Below the pieces are notes generated by a model. The model worked only from the letters and a program-made list of their open reading frames with translations, was not told the DNA's origin and did no database searches. From contig NZ_JAGFPE010000001.1 in assembly GCF_025962655.1 (NCBI RefSeq), positions 1,302,001 to 1,366,000 of the forward strand: DNA of 64,000 nucleotides, given 5' to 3'. The first letter of the stretch is position 1. The number at the start of each line of letters is the position of its first letter. Shown here piece after piece: positions 1 through 8,341 of the stretch. Position numbers and translations under genes: made by a program. The DNA is from Candidatus Symbiopectobacterium sp. NZEC151 (GTDB lineage Bacteria > Pseudomonadota > Gammaproteobacteria > Enterobacterales > Enterobacteriaceae).

Positions 1-626
1 GCCGGTGGTGGCAACGCTTTCAGTGGCGCAAACGCCGCGCTATCGAGCTGTTGCACCGGGTTGGCATCAAAGATCACAAAGATATCATGCGCAGCTACCC
101 CTACGAATTGACGGACGGCGAGTGCCAGAAGGTGATGATTGCCATCGCGTTGGCGAACCAGCCGCGCCTGCTGATCGCCGATGAACCGACCAATGCGATG
201 GAATCTACCACCCAGGCGCAGATTTTCCGGCTACTGTCGCGGCTGAACCAGAACAATAACACCACCATTCTATTGATCAGCCATGACCTGCAAACCATGA
301 GCAAGTGGGCCGATCGCATCAACGTGCTGTACTGCGGACAAACGGTGGAAAGCGCGCCGAGCGAAGATTTGATTACCGCACCGCACCACCCTTACACCCA
401 GGCGTTGATCCGCGCCATGCCCGATTTCGGGCGCTCGCTGCCGCACAAGAGCAGACTCAACACGCTGCCGGGAGCCATTCCGTCCCTTGAATACCTGCCG
501 GTAGGCTGCCGTTTGGGCCCGCGCTGCCCCTATTCGCAGAAAAAATGCATGCAGACGCCGCTGTTGGTATCGACCAAAAATCACTGGTTTGCCTGCCATT
601 TCCCGCTTAATACGGAGGAGCAATGA
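1..626 (+). CDS. sapD: SapD, peptide ABC transporter ATP-binding protein (5' end outside window)
   Basis: This is the C-terminal part of SapD, an ATPase of the inner-membrane Sap transporter linked to antimicrobial-peptide resistance and, in E. coli, to Trk potassium uptake and putrescine export. The frame is open from base 3, so the true start and the Walker A motif lie left of the window. Visible are a degenerate ABC signature (YELTDGE in place of LSGGQ), a Walker B block ([11 protein letters not shown]), the switch histidine in LLISHDL, and the C-terminal oligopeptide/dipeptide-transporter extension with the cysteine-containing [10 protein letters not shown] motif. The sequence closely follows E. 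coli SapD as I remember it. The stop overlaps the start of sapF, so the two are co-translated as in the sapABCDF operon. Confidence 0.95.
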   Translation, partial: RWWQRFQWRKRRAIELLHRVGIKDHKDIMRSYPYELTDGECQKVMIAIALANQPRLLIADEPTNAMESTTQAQIFRLLSRLNQNNNTTILLISHDLQTMSKWADRINVLYCGQTVESAPSEDLITAPHHPYTQALIRAMPDFGRSLPHKSRLNTLPGAIPSLEYLPVGCRLGPRCPYSQKKCMQTPLLVSTKNHWFACHFPLNTEEQ

Positions 627-1441
627 TGGATGACATTCTGCTCGAAGCGCGCAACCTGACCAAAACCTTCCGCTACCGTACCGGGTTGTTTCACCGCCAA
701 CACGTTGAAGCCGTGAAATCGGTGAGTTTTACGCTGCGCGCGCGGCAGACGCTGGCAATCATCGGCGAGAACGGCTCGGGAAAATCGACCCTGGCGAAAA
801 TGCTGGCGGGCGTCATTCCACCGACCTCCGGTGAACTGCTGATTAACGATCATCCGTTATGCTACGGCGATTATCGCTACCGCTGCCAGCAGGTACGCAT
901 GATTTTTCAGGACGCGGGCAACGCGCTCAACCCGCGCCAGCGTATCGGCCAACTGCTCGATATGCCGCTGCGCTTGAATACCACGTTGAACGGCCACGAG
1001 CGGGAAAAAATGATCAACCAGACGCTGCAACAGGTAGGCTTGCGCCCTGACCACGCCTATTACTACCCACAGGCGCTGGCCCCCGGTCAAAAACAGCGCG
1101 TGGGGCTGGCGCGCGCGTTGATCTTGCAGCCCAAGGTGATCGTGGCGGATGAGGCACTGGCTTCGTTGGATATGTCGATGCGCTCGCAAATCATCAATTT
1201 GATGCTGGAACTCCAGGAGGAACAAGGGATCTCCTATATTTATGTCACTCAGCATCTGGGCATGATGAAGCATATCAGCGATCAGATCGTGGTGATGCAC
1301 GCCGGTGAAGTGGTAGAGCGAGGCAGCACGGCAGACGTGCTGGCAGCGCCGCTGCACGATTTGACCAAACGCCTGATTGCCAGCCACTTTGGCGAGGCGC
1401 TCAGCGCCGATGCCTGGCGCCGCGATGGTGCACAGTTTTAG
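623..1441 (+). CDS. sapF: SapF, peptide ABC transporter ATP-binding protein
   Basis: Second ATPase of the Sap transporter, 272 residues against about 268 in E. coli. Walker A is GENGSGKST (about residues 48-56), the signature region reads APGQKQR (SapF lacks a canonical LSGGQ), Walker B is VIVADEAL and the switch histidine is in YVTQHLG. Two ATGs stand in tandem at 623 and 626. Either could start, and GGAGGAG at 614-620 serves as ribosome-binding site. The first ATG overlaps the sapD stop (ATGA), indicating translational coupling. It is the last gene of the sap operon, and fabI follows after 166 bases with its own promoter. Confidence 0.95.
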   Translation: MMDDILLEARNLTKTFRYRTGLFHRQHVEAVKSVSFTLRARQTLAIIGENGSGKSTLAKMLAGVIPPTSGELLINDHPLCYGDYRYRCQQVRMIFQDAGNALNPRQRIGQLLDMPLRLNTTLNGHEREKMINQTLQQVGLRPDHAYYYPQALAPGQKQRVGLARALILQPKVIVADEALASLDMSMRSQIINLMLELQEEQGISYIYVTQHLGMMKHISDQIVVMHAGEVVERGSTADVLAAPLHDLTKRLIASHFGEALSADAWRRDGAQF

Positions 1442-1541
1442 CCGGATTCGCCAGCGCGACATCGCGGCAAACGCGCGGGTGATACTGCTCGGAGTACCCC
1501 ACGGGGGGCAACCATGCTAGAATCGCCCGGTTTACTCACTT

Positions 1542-1591
1542 CGAACGCCCCGATTAACGCATTCTGTGCAGGCGTTCGCAGCAACTATAAT
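1542..1591 (+). promoter_or_regulatory. Candidate fabI promoter with inverted repeat
   Basis: A perfect -10 hexamer TATAAT lies at 1586-1591, close to the fabI start. No good -35 is visible at the usual spacing. Just upstream an 8-bp inverted repeat, CGAACGCC (1542-1549) and GGCGTTCG (1571-1578), brackets 21 bases. It could be an operator or a leader hairpin of an upstream transcript. Assignment is by position only. Confidence 0.35.
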
Positions 1592-1607
1592 CACAAGGAT
1601 TACTGCT

Positions 1608-2396
1608 ATGGGTTTTCTAACCGGTAAGCGCATTTTGGTAACGGGTGTTGCCAGTAACCGCTCAATTGCATTCGGTATCGCACAGGCGATGCAACGCGAA
1701 GGCGCTGAACTGGCGTTTACGTACCAGAACGACAAGCTGAAATCGCGTGTTGAAGGTTTCGCACAAGAACTGGGTTCCAGCATCGTACTGCCGTGCGACG
1801 TTGCGGAAGATGCCAGCATCGAAGCCCTGTTTGCAGAACTGGCTAACGTATGGCCGACCTTTGACGGTTTTGTTCACTCCATCGCGTTCGCCCCGGGCGA
1901 TCAACTGGATGGTGATTACGTCAACGCCGTGACCCGTGACGGGTTCCGCGTGGCGCACGATATCAGTTCCTACAGCTTCGTGGCGATGGCTAAAGCCTGC
2001 CGCGCCATGCTGAACCCGAACTCTGCGTTGGTCACCCTCTCCTATCTGGGTGCCGAGCGCGCTATCCCGAACTACAACGTGATGGGTCTGGCAAAAGCCT
2101 CTCTGGAAGCCAACGTTCGCTACATGGCGAACGCCATGGGCGCGCAGGGTGTGCGTGTTAACGCCATTTCCGCCGGCCCGATCCGCACGCTGGCCGCGTC
2201 TGGCATCAAGAACTTCAAGAAAATGCTCTCCCACTGCGAGGCCGTGACGCCTATTCGCCGTGTGGTCACGATTGAAGACGTGGGCAATACCGCCGCCTTC
2301 CTGTGCTCGAATCTGTCCGCCGGTATCTCCGGTGAAGTTCTGCACGTAGATGGCGGCTTCAACATTGCTGCGATGAATGAGCTGGAACTGGATTAA
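1608..2396 (+). CDS. fabI: FabI, enoyl-[acyl-carrier-protein] reductase (NADH)
   Basis: Catalyses the last, NADH-dependent step of each fatty-acid elongation cycle. 262 residues, the family length. The ATG at 1608 is chosen over an in-frame upstream start at 1566 because the conserved N-terminus [10 protein letters not shown] begins here and AAGGAT precedes it. The nucleotide-binding motif is GVASNRSI, and the catalytic Tyr146/Tyr156 and Lys163 are present in SYLGAE and YNVMGLAK. Position 93 is alanine (SIAFAPG), whereas E. coli has Gly93, a site where substitutions affect triclosan and diazaborine binding. The gene is monocistronic, ending in a strong terminator shared with the convergent LysR gene. 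Confidence 0.97.
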   Translation: MGFLTGKRILVTGVASNRSIAFGIAQAMQREGAELAFTYQNDKLKSRVEGFAQELGSSIVLPCDVAEDASIEALFAELANVWPTFDGFVHSIAFAPGDQLDGDYVNAVTRDGFRVAHDISSYSFVAMAKACRAMLNPNSALVTLSYLGAERAIPNYNVMGLAKASLEANVRYMANAMGAQGVRVNAISAGPIRTLAASGIKNFKKMLSHCEAVTPIRRVVTIEDVGNTAAFLCSNLSAGISGEVLHVDGGFNIAAMNELELD

Positions 2397-2415
2397 TTTC
2401 CAACCGCTATCGATG

Positions 2416-2444
2416 AAAACCACCGGTATCCGGTGGTTTTTTTT
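2416..2444 (+). terminator. Rho-independent terminator of fabI
   Basis: An 11-bp perfect stem (AAAACCACCGG / CCGGTGGTTTT) with a 3-base loop is followed by a run of T. The flanking A run on the other side means it can also end the convergent LysR transcript. Confidence 0.9.
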
Positions 2445-2453
2445 CGTCCCAAC

Positions 2454-3362
2454 TTAATCCGCGTTTTCTGCCAACCACGCCTGAGCGAAAACAAAGAAGT
2501 TTTGCGCCAGTGCCGTCACCTTACCGACCGGAGCCACAACCAGTGCCGCCTGACGCAGCATCGGTGGCAACGTCAGTGGGCGAAAACGCAGTGCGGGTAT
2601 CATGTCCGGCAGCAGGCTTCCCTGTGGCACGACGGCGCAGCCCAATCCTAAAAAGACACTCTGCATCAGTTGCATCACCGAGGCACTTTCCACTTTAACC
2701 CGCGGCGTCACACCCGACTCGCGAAAGTGTCCATCGAGATAGCGCCGAAAATAGCGGCTGGGCTCTGCCAGACACAGCGACACATCGGCCAAATCCGCTA
2801 ATGCCAGCGGCGTCTCTCCGATCATCTGCGGGAATGCCTGCGGGTGATACACCAGCGCAATGTCGCTGCGGTGCAAGGGTGCCGCCTGGAAAGCCAGCTC
2901 TTTGAGCGTGGCAAGTTCGAAAAATCCCAGACCAATATCCACCGTATGGGCATTGAGCGCTTCCAGAAGCTGATCGGCACTGAATAACGAGACCTGATAG
3001 TCGAGCTGCGGGTAGCGTTCATGGGCAGCAGCCAGCAGTTGCGGCAGCACCATTCCCGATTGCGGCACGGCACCGATACGCAATACGCCGCTCACGCCGC
3101 GCTTGAGCGATGCCACTTCCAGCTTCAATCCCTGATATATCGAGACGATTTCACGCGCCCAGGCTAAAACGCGTTCTCCCTCCGCGGTGAACCCTTCAAA
3201 ATTGTTACCGCGATTAATCAGCGACAAATCGAGCTCACGCTCCAGGTTTTTCAGCCGCATAGAGAGCGTGGGTTGGCTGACGAAGCTGGCCTCCGCCGCG
3301 CGCCCGAAATGACGCTCTTTCTCAAGATTGCACAGGTAAATAAGCTGTTTGATGTCGATAAT
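2454..3362 (-). CDS. LysR-family transcriptional regulator, apparent ATT start
   Basis: A LysR-type regulator with N-terminal winged helix-turn-helix (HFGRAAEASFVSQPTLSMRLKNLE) followed by a periplasmic-binding-protein-like effector domain from about residue 90. The conserved family N-terminus starts at 'DIKQLIYLCNLEKE', but no ATG, GTG or TTG stands just before it. The codon at 3362-3360 is ATT, preceded by AGGA with a 6-base spacer, and gives a 302-residue protein, the normal length. An ATG at 3485 would add 41 residues that look unlike any LysR N-terminus. It is divergent from the YdeP-type oxidoreductase gene, which it probably controls. Confidence 0.8.
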   Translation of the reverse strand: MIDIKQLIYLCNLEKERHFGRAAEASFVSQPTLSMRLKNLERELDLSLINRGNNFEGFTAEGERVLAWAREIVSIYQGLKLEVASLKRGVSGVLRIGAVPQSGMVLPQLLAAAHERYPQLDYQVSLFSADQLLEALNAHTVDIGLGFFELATLKELAFQAAPLHRSDIALVYHPQAFPQMIGETPLALADLADVSLCLAEPSRYFRRYLDGHFRESGVTPRVKVESASVMQLMQSVFLGLGCAVVPQGSLLPDMIPALRFRPLTLPPMLRQAALVVAPVGKVTALAQNFFVFAQAWLAENAD

Positions 3363-3525
3363 ATCGTTTCCTGTCGCACACTCGCAATAAGGGAGAGGTC
3401 CCCGCAGAAGTGACAGTGAAACCAATTTTTCCGTGCACCGCAAGTCATTCGCGTCGGAGGGTTTATAAAATGTGAAATATACCAATCACATAAATTCAAT
3501 AGTCCTGGCTAATCGCGCCATAGCC

Positions 3526-3549
3526 ACAGTCGATTAGACGACTGTCGTC
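3526..3549. promoter_or_regulatory. Palindromic candidate operator in the LysR/oxidoreductase intergenic region
   Basis: ACAGTCG-N6-CGACTGT (3526-3545) overlaps a second dyad GACGAC-T-GTCGTC (3537-3549). Dyads of this spacing between divergent genes are typical LysR-type sites, and this one lies 84 bases upstream of the oxidoreductase ATG. Assignment to this regulator is inference. Confidence 0.4.
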
Positions 3550-3632
3550 CTCACTCTTAGACTGATCACACATCGCAAATATTTAATATAAAATTTACAT
3601 AACATAAACATTCAACACCTGCGGACACCACC

Positions 3633-5948
3633 ATGAAATTCAAACCCGCCATCAAGCCCTATCAGAGCGCAGCAGGTGGTTGGGGCTCTTTAGAAGCCAC
3701 AACCCGCTTTGTGCTCGACAGCAAGCAAGCGCTGAAAAATATCCGAAACTTGCTGCGCGTCAATAAATCGAAAGGATTTGACTGCCCCGGCTGTGCCTGG
3801 GGTGACGATAACAGCAGCACCTTCAGTTTTTGCGAAAACGGGGCCAAGGCGGTGAGTTGGGAAGCCACGCGCAAAGCCATCGATCCGGCGTTCTTTGCCG
3901 CCCACAGCGTGAGCCGTCTGCGTCAGCAAAGTGACTATTTTCTCGAGTATCAGGGGCGGTTGACCCATCCGATGCGCTACGACCGCGCCAGCGATCGCTA
4001 TGTCCCGATAGAGTGGCAGGAGGCTTTTGCGCTGATCGCCCGGCACCTTCAGGCACTGGAACACCCCAACCAGTTGGAACTGTACACCTCGGGACGCGCC
4101 AGTAACGAAGCGTCTTACCTGTATCAGCTGTTTGGTCGCCTGTTTGGCACCAATAATTTTCCCGACTGCTCCAATATGTGCCACGAAGCCAGCGGTACCG
4201 GTTTGAAACAGAGTATCGGTGTCGGTAAAGGCACCATTCGCCTTGAAGATTTTGAACATGCCGATGCCATTTTCGTCTTCGGACAAAATCCCGGCACCAA
4301 CCATCCGCGTATGCTTCACAGCCTGCGTCATGCCGCCGATCGCGGCGCGCACATCGTGTCATTCAATACGCTGCGCGAACGCGGTCTGGAGCGCTTTGCC
4401 AACCCGCAAAACCCGCTGGAGCTGCTGACACCGCTGTCCGGCACCATCAGCGAAACCTACCTGCAACCTCATCTCGGCGGCGATATGGCCGCCGTGCGCG
4501 GTATGGTCAAGGCCCTGCTGGAGACACATCGTCAGCGTCTGGCGCAGCAGCAGCCGGGTCTGTTCGACAGTGCGTTTATCGCCAGCCACACCGCCGATGT
4601 TGAAGCGTACCTGGCGGTGGTGGATGCCACGACATGGGACGAGATTGAACAGCAATCCGGTTTAGGCGAAGCGCAATTACGCGCCGTGGCCGATATCTAT
4701 CAACGCTCGCCGCGCGTCATTTGCACCTGGGCCATGGGTGTCACACAGCACAAACACTCCGTGGCTACGGTGCGCGAGATCGCCAATCTGCAACTGCTGT
4801 TCGGTCAGTTAGGCAAGCCGGGCGCAGGGTTGTGCCCGGTGCGTGGACACAGCAATGTGCAGGGAAACCGCACCATGGGCATTGATGAGAAACCGAGTCA
4901 GGCATTTCTCGACCGCCTCGGTGCGCACTTTGGTTTCCCACCACCGCGCGAATCCGGCCATAATACCGTGGAAGCGCTGGAAGCCATGCTGCGCGATGAG
5001 GTTCGCGTGTTGATCGCGTTGGGCGGCAACCTTGCCGCCGCAGCGCCGGACTCGCCGCGCACCGAAGCCGCCCTGCGCCGCTGTCAGCTCACGGTACACA
5101 TCAGCACCAAACTCAACCGCAGCCACCTGATCACCGGAGAGCAAGACGCGCTGATCCTGCCGACGCTGGGACGCACCGAGCGCGATATCCAAGCCAGCGG
5201 TCCGCAGTTTGTTACCGTGGAAGATTCGTTTAGCATGGTGCACGCCTCAGAGGGCGTGGGCTATCCGCTTTCAGAACAGCAGCGTTCTGAGACCGCTATC
5301 GTCGCGGGCATTGCCGATGCAACGTTGGGCAGCCAACCGGTGGATTGGCTGGCACTCGCGGGGGATTATTCACTGATCCGCGATCACATCGCCGCCACCC
5401 TGCCCGGTTTTAACGATTTCAACCTCCGTTGTGAACAGCCGGGCGGATTCTATCTGGGCAATGCGGCGGCTGAGCTTTGCTTTAACACCCCGAATCGCAA
5501 AGCCAATTTCTGCGCCGCTCCGCTGCCGAAAACCCTGTTCCCACAGCTCGGCGCGCAGCAGGCCCCCTTTACCCTGCAAACCCTGCGTTCGCACGATCAG
5601 TACAACACCACCATTTATGGCCTGGATGACCGCTATCGCGGCGTTTACGGGCAACGCGAAGTGCTGTTTATCAATCCGCAGGACATCGCGGCGCTGGGGT
5701 TGGCTGACGGCGACAACGTAGACATCGAGACACTGTGGCACGATGGTGTCACGCGCAAGGTGAGCGGGTTTCGCCTGGTCAGCTACAACATTCCTCGCGG
5801 CAATTTGGCCGCCTATTACCCGGAAACCAATCCTTTGGTGCCGCTCTCCAGCGTAGGTGATGAAACCTCTACGCCGACCTCAAAATCGGTGCCCGTAGCC
5901 ATAACCCGCAGCCAACGCGATACACAACCTGAGCGACGCATCGCCTGA
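3633..5948 (+). CDS. FdhF/YdeP-family molybdopterin oxidoreductase
   Basis: A 771-residue relative of E. coli YdeP (759 residues), a formate-dehydrogenase-alpha-like molybdopterin enzyme of unknown substrate, linked in E. coli to acid resistance. It shares blocks with YdeP such as GFDCPGCAW near residue 50, FYTSGR-type YTSGRASNEA, NFPDCSNMCHE near 180, GQNPGTNHPRM, GHSNVQGNRT, KLNRSHL and RSHDQYNTTIYG. The formate-dehydrogenase selenocysteine/cysteine context and a canonical N-terminal Cys4 [4Fe-4S] motif are not evident. No signal peptide is seen, so it is probably cytoplasmic. It stands alone, divergent from a LysR gene. Confidence 0.88.
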   Translation: MKFKPAIKPYQSAAGGWGSLEATTRFVLDSKQALKNIRNLLRVNKSKGFDCPGCAWGDDNSSTFSFCENGAKAVSWEATRKAIDPAFFAAHSVSRLRQQSDYFLEYQGRLTHPMRYDRASDRYVPIEWQEAFALIARHLQALEHPNQLELYTSGRASNEASYLYQLFGRLFGTNNFPDCSNMCHEASGTGLKQSIGVGKGTIRLEDFEHADAIFVFGQNPGTNHPRMLHSLRHAADRGAHIVSFNTLRERGLERFANPQNPLELLTPLSGTISETYLQPHLGGDMAAVRGMVKALLETHRQRLAQQQPGLFDSAFIASHTADVEAYLAVVDATTWDEIEQQSGLGEAQLRAVADIYQRSPRVICTWAMGVTQHKHSVATVREIANLQLLFGQLGKPGAGLCPVRGHSNVQGNRTMGIDEKPSQAFLDRLGAHFGFPPPRESGHNTVEALEAMLRDEVRVLIALGGNLAAAAPDSPRTEAALRRCQLTVHISTKLNRSHLITGEQDALILPTLGRTERDIQASGPQFVTVEDSFSMVHASEGVGYPLSEQQRSETAIVAGIADATLGSQPVDWLALAGDYSLIRDHIAATLPGFNDFNLRCEQPGGFYLGNAAAELCFNTPNRKANFCAAPLPKTLFPQLGAQQAPFTLQTLRSHDQYNTTIYGLDDRYRGVYGQREVLFINPQDIAALGLADGDNVDIETLWHDGVTRKVSGFRLVSYNIPRGNLAAYYPETNPLVPLSSVGDETSTPTSKSVPVAITRSQRDTQPERRIA

Positions 5949-5952
5949 CGTT

Positions 5953-5982
5953 CAGGCGTCCCGGCAGCAACCGGGACGCCTG
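5953..5982 (+). terminator. Strong hairpin after the oxidoreductase gene
   Basis: CAGGCGTCCCGG and CCGGGACGCCTG form a perfect 12-bp stem with a 6-base loop just after the stop. No T run follows, so it may be a terminator with a weak tail or a 3'-protecting hairpin. Confidence 0.6.
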
Positions 5983-6145
5983 CGTTGCAATCGCGTTACG
6001 TGATGCATTAGCGGTTATTCTCAAAACGCGAAGATTGCCCTGATTGATATACATCACGCTTGCCGCCAGCACAGGTTTCGCGTAAAACTGTTTGCCATTC
6101 ATTAGTGTCGTTAATAACCGCATCTGGACATCTCTTTTACTTATT

Positions 6146-8083
6146 ATGTTTCAAGATAATCCGCTGCTTGCCCAGCTAAAACAGCAACTTCACTCCCAAA
6201 CTCCGCGTGCTGAAGGCGTGGTAAAAGGCACTGATAAAGGGTTTGGTTTTTTGGAAGTCGACGCACAAAAAAGCTATTTTATTCCGCCACCGCAGATGAA
6301 GAAAGTGATGCATGGCGATCGCATCGTTGCGACGCTGCACACCGATAAAGATCGTGAAATCGCCGAGCCGGAATCCCTGATTGAACCCTTTTTGACGCGC
6401 TTTGTTGGCCGCGTGCAGAAAAAGGATGACCGCTTTGCCATCCTGCCCGATCATCCGCTGTTAAAAGAGGCGATTCCCTGCCGTACCGGGCACGATGCGA
6501 ATCACACCTTTCAGGACGGCGATTGGGCCGTGGCGGAAATGCGCCGCCATCCGCTTAAAGGCGATCGCAGCTTTCATGCTGAATTAACGCAATACATCAC
6601 CACCGGTGACGATCCGCTGGCACCGTGGTGGGTGACGTTGTCACGTCATAACCTTGAGCGTACTGCGCCAGAGATGGACAGCGAATTGACGCTCAATGAC
6701 GGCAACCTGACGCGCGAAGATTTGACCGATCTGACCTTTGTTACCATCGACAGCGCCAGCACCGAAGACATGGACGATGCGCTGTACGCCAAAGACAACG
6801 GCGACGGCACGCTGGAACTCACTATCGCCATTGCCGATCCTACCGCCTACGTGGAAGCGGGCACTACGCTGGATACGCTGGCGCGTCAACGCGCGTTCAC
6901 CAACTATCTGCCGGGATTCAATATTCCGATGCTGCCGCGCATGCTTTCCGATGACCTCTGCTCCCTGCGCGCCCAAGAGCGCCGTCCGGCGGTAGTATGC
7001 CGCGTCACGGTCGCGGAAGACGGTACGCTGGGCGACGATGTGCAGTTCTTTGCCGCCTGGGTAGAATCCAAGGCCAAGCTGGTTTACGACAACGTTTCAG
7101 ACTGGCTGGAGCAACAGGGTGAATGGCAGCCGGAGAACGATGCCGTTGCCGAGCAGATTCGTTTGCTGCACCGCATCGGTCTGGCCCGCAGCGCCTGGCG
7201 AGCCACCCATGCGCTGGTGTTTAAAGATCGTCCCGATTACCGTTTCCTGCTCGGCGAGCAGGGCGATGTGCTGGATATCGTGGTTGAGCAGCGCCGTATC
7301 GCCAATCGCATCGTCGAAGAAACCATGATCACCGCCAATATCTGCGCCGCGCGCATGCTTAAAGAGAAGCTGGGCTTCGGCATTTACAACGTGCATAACG
7401 GCTTCGAACCGACGCAGGTCGATCAGGCCGTGACGGTGTTGAGCAACAACGGCATTGAAGCGGATGCTGCCGCGTTGTTGACGCTGGACGGTTTTTGCAA
7501 ACTGCGCCGCGAGTTGGATGCGCTTCCAACGTCATTCTTAGACAGCCGCATTCGTCGGTTCCAAACCTTCGCCGAAGTCTCCACCACGCCGGGGCCGCAT
7601 TTCGGTTTGGGGCTGGACGCGTATGCCACCTGGACCTCGCCTATCCGTAAATTCGGTGACATGATCAACCATCGCCTGCTGAAAGCGATTATTTGCCAAC
7701 AGCCTGCCGAGAAACCGCAAGATGACATCACGCAACAAATGGCGGAGCGCCGCCGTTTAAACCGGATGGCAGAGCGTGACGTCGGTGACTGGCTGTATGC
7801 GCGTTTCCTGAAACCGAAAGCCGGGAGCGATACTCGCTTCAACGCCGAGATCATCGATGTGACGCGCGGTGGTCTGCGGGTGCGTTTGCTGGATAACGGT
7901 GCCGTTGCCTTTATCCCGGCCTCGTTTATTCACGCGGTGCGCGATGAGTTAGTCAGCAGTCAGGAAACTGGCACGGTCTCCGTCAAAGGTGAAGTGGTCT
8001 ACCGTCAAAGCGATACGCTGGACGTGGTATTGACCGATGTTCGCATGGAAACACGCAGTATCATTGCCAAGCCCGCAGCATAA
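6146..8083 (+). CDS. rnb: RNase II, exoribonuclease
   Basis: Processive 3'-to-5' hydrolytic exoribonuclease that degrades unstructured RNA. 645 residues against 644 in E. coli. An in-frame upstream start at 6092 is rejected because the conserved N-terminus [10 protein letters not shown] begins at 6146. Domain order is two cold-shock RNA-binding domains (about 1-170), the RNB catalytic domain, and a C-terminal S1 domain (about 560-645). The Mg-binding acidic cluster is intact: Asp202, Asp208, Asp210 and Asp211 within [13 protein letters not shown]. The downstream neighbour is a CstA-family gene. Confidence 0.97.
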   Translation: MFQDNPLLAQLKQQLHSQTPRAEGVVKGTDKGFGFLEVDAQKSYFIPPPQMKKVMHGDRIVATLHTDKDREIAEPESLIEPFLTRFVGRVQKKDDRFAILPDHPLLKEAIPCRTGHDANHTFQDGDWAVAEMRRHPLKGDRSFHAELTQYITTGDDPLAPWWVTLSRHNLERTAPEMDSELTLNDGNLTREDLTDLTFVTIDSASTEDMDDALYAKDNGDGTLELTIAIADPTAYVEAGTTLDTLARQRAFTNYLPGFNIPMLPRMLSDDLCSLRAQERRPAVVCRVTVAEDGTLGDDVQFFAAWVESKAKLVYDNVSDWLEQQGEWQPENDAVAEQIRLLHRIGLARSAWRATHALVFKDRPDYRFLLGEQGDVLDIVVEQRRIANRIVEETMITANICAARMLKEKLGFGIYNVHNGFEPTQVDQAVTVLSNNGIEADAAALLTLDGFCKLRRELDALPTSFLDSRIRRFQTFAEVSTTPGPHFGLGLDAYATWTSPIRKFGDMINHRLLKAIICQQPAEKPQDDITQQMAERRRLNRMAERDVGDWLYARFLKPKAGSDTRFNAEIIDVTRGGLRVRLLDNGAVAFIPASFIHAVRDELVSSQETGTVSVKGEVVYRQSDTLDVVLTDVRMETRSIIAKPAA

Positions 8084-8090
8084 CGTTTTG

Positions 8091-8124
8091 GTGTCGCCAG
8101 CCTGCCGGTTGGCGACACTGTTTT
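8091..8124 (+). terminator. Terminator of rnb
   Basis: GTGTCGCCA and TGGCGACAC form a 9-bp stem with a 10-base loop, followed by CTGTTTT. Confidence 0.75.
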
Positions 8125-8184
8125 CCCCACATCAGGTTCTCCCCGCACCCATCATCGTTAGCCAAAACTGCATTTAATTTACAA

Positions 8185-8206
8185 AAATTCACTCTTGCTC
8201 ACATTT
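8185..8206. promoter_or_regulatory. CRP-like site upstream of the cstA-family gene
   Basis: AAATTCACTCTTGCTCACATTT matches the CRP consensus well in its right half (TCACATTT) and poorly in the left. By hand, 16 of 22 bases agree with the symmetric consensus. CRP control would fit a carbon-starvation gene. No convincing -35 was found. Confidence 0.35.
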
Positions 8207-8341
8207 TCTCATCTGCACCTGCCGCGCATCACGCTGAAATACACTATGTTTTTAATGGTCACGCCGTTTGCTATGGCGTCACTCCCTATAAAGCCAGCAA
8301 AACTCTCGCCCCATTAGTTGGGTAACGAAGGAGCCGTTGTC

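Noticed and set aside
101..853. Minus-strand ORFs under sapD and sapF
   Set aside because: Shadows of well-supported genes, with no RBS or recognisable product.
1662..2423. 253-codon minus-strand ORF across fabI
   Set aside because: Frame opposite a highly conserved gene; the product has no family features and is a by-product of GC-biased codons.
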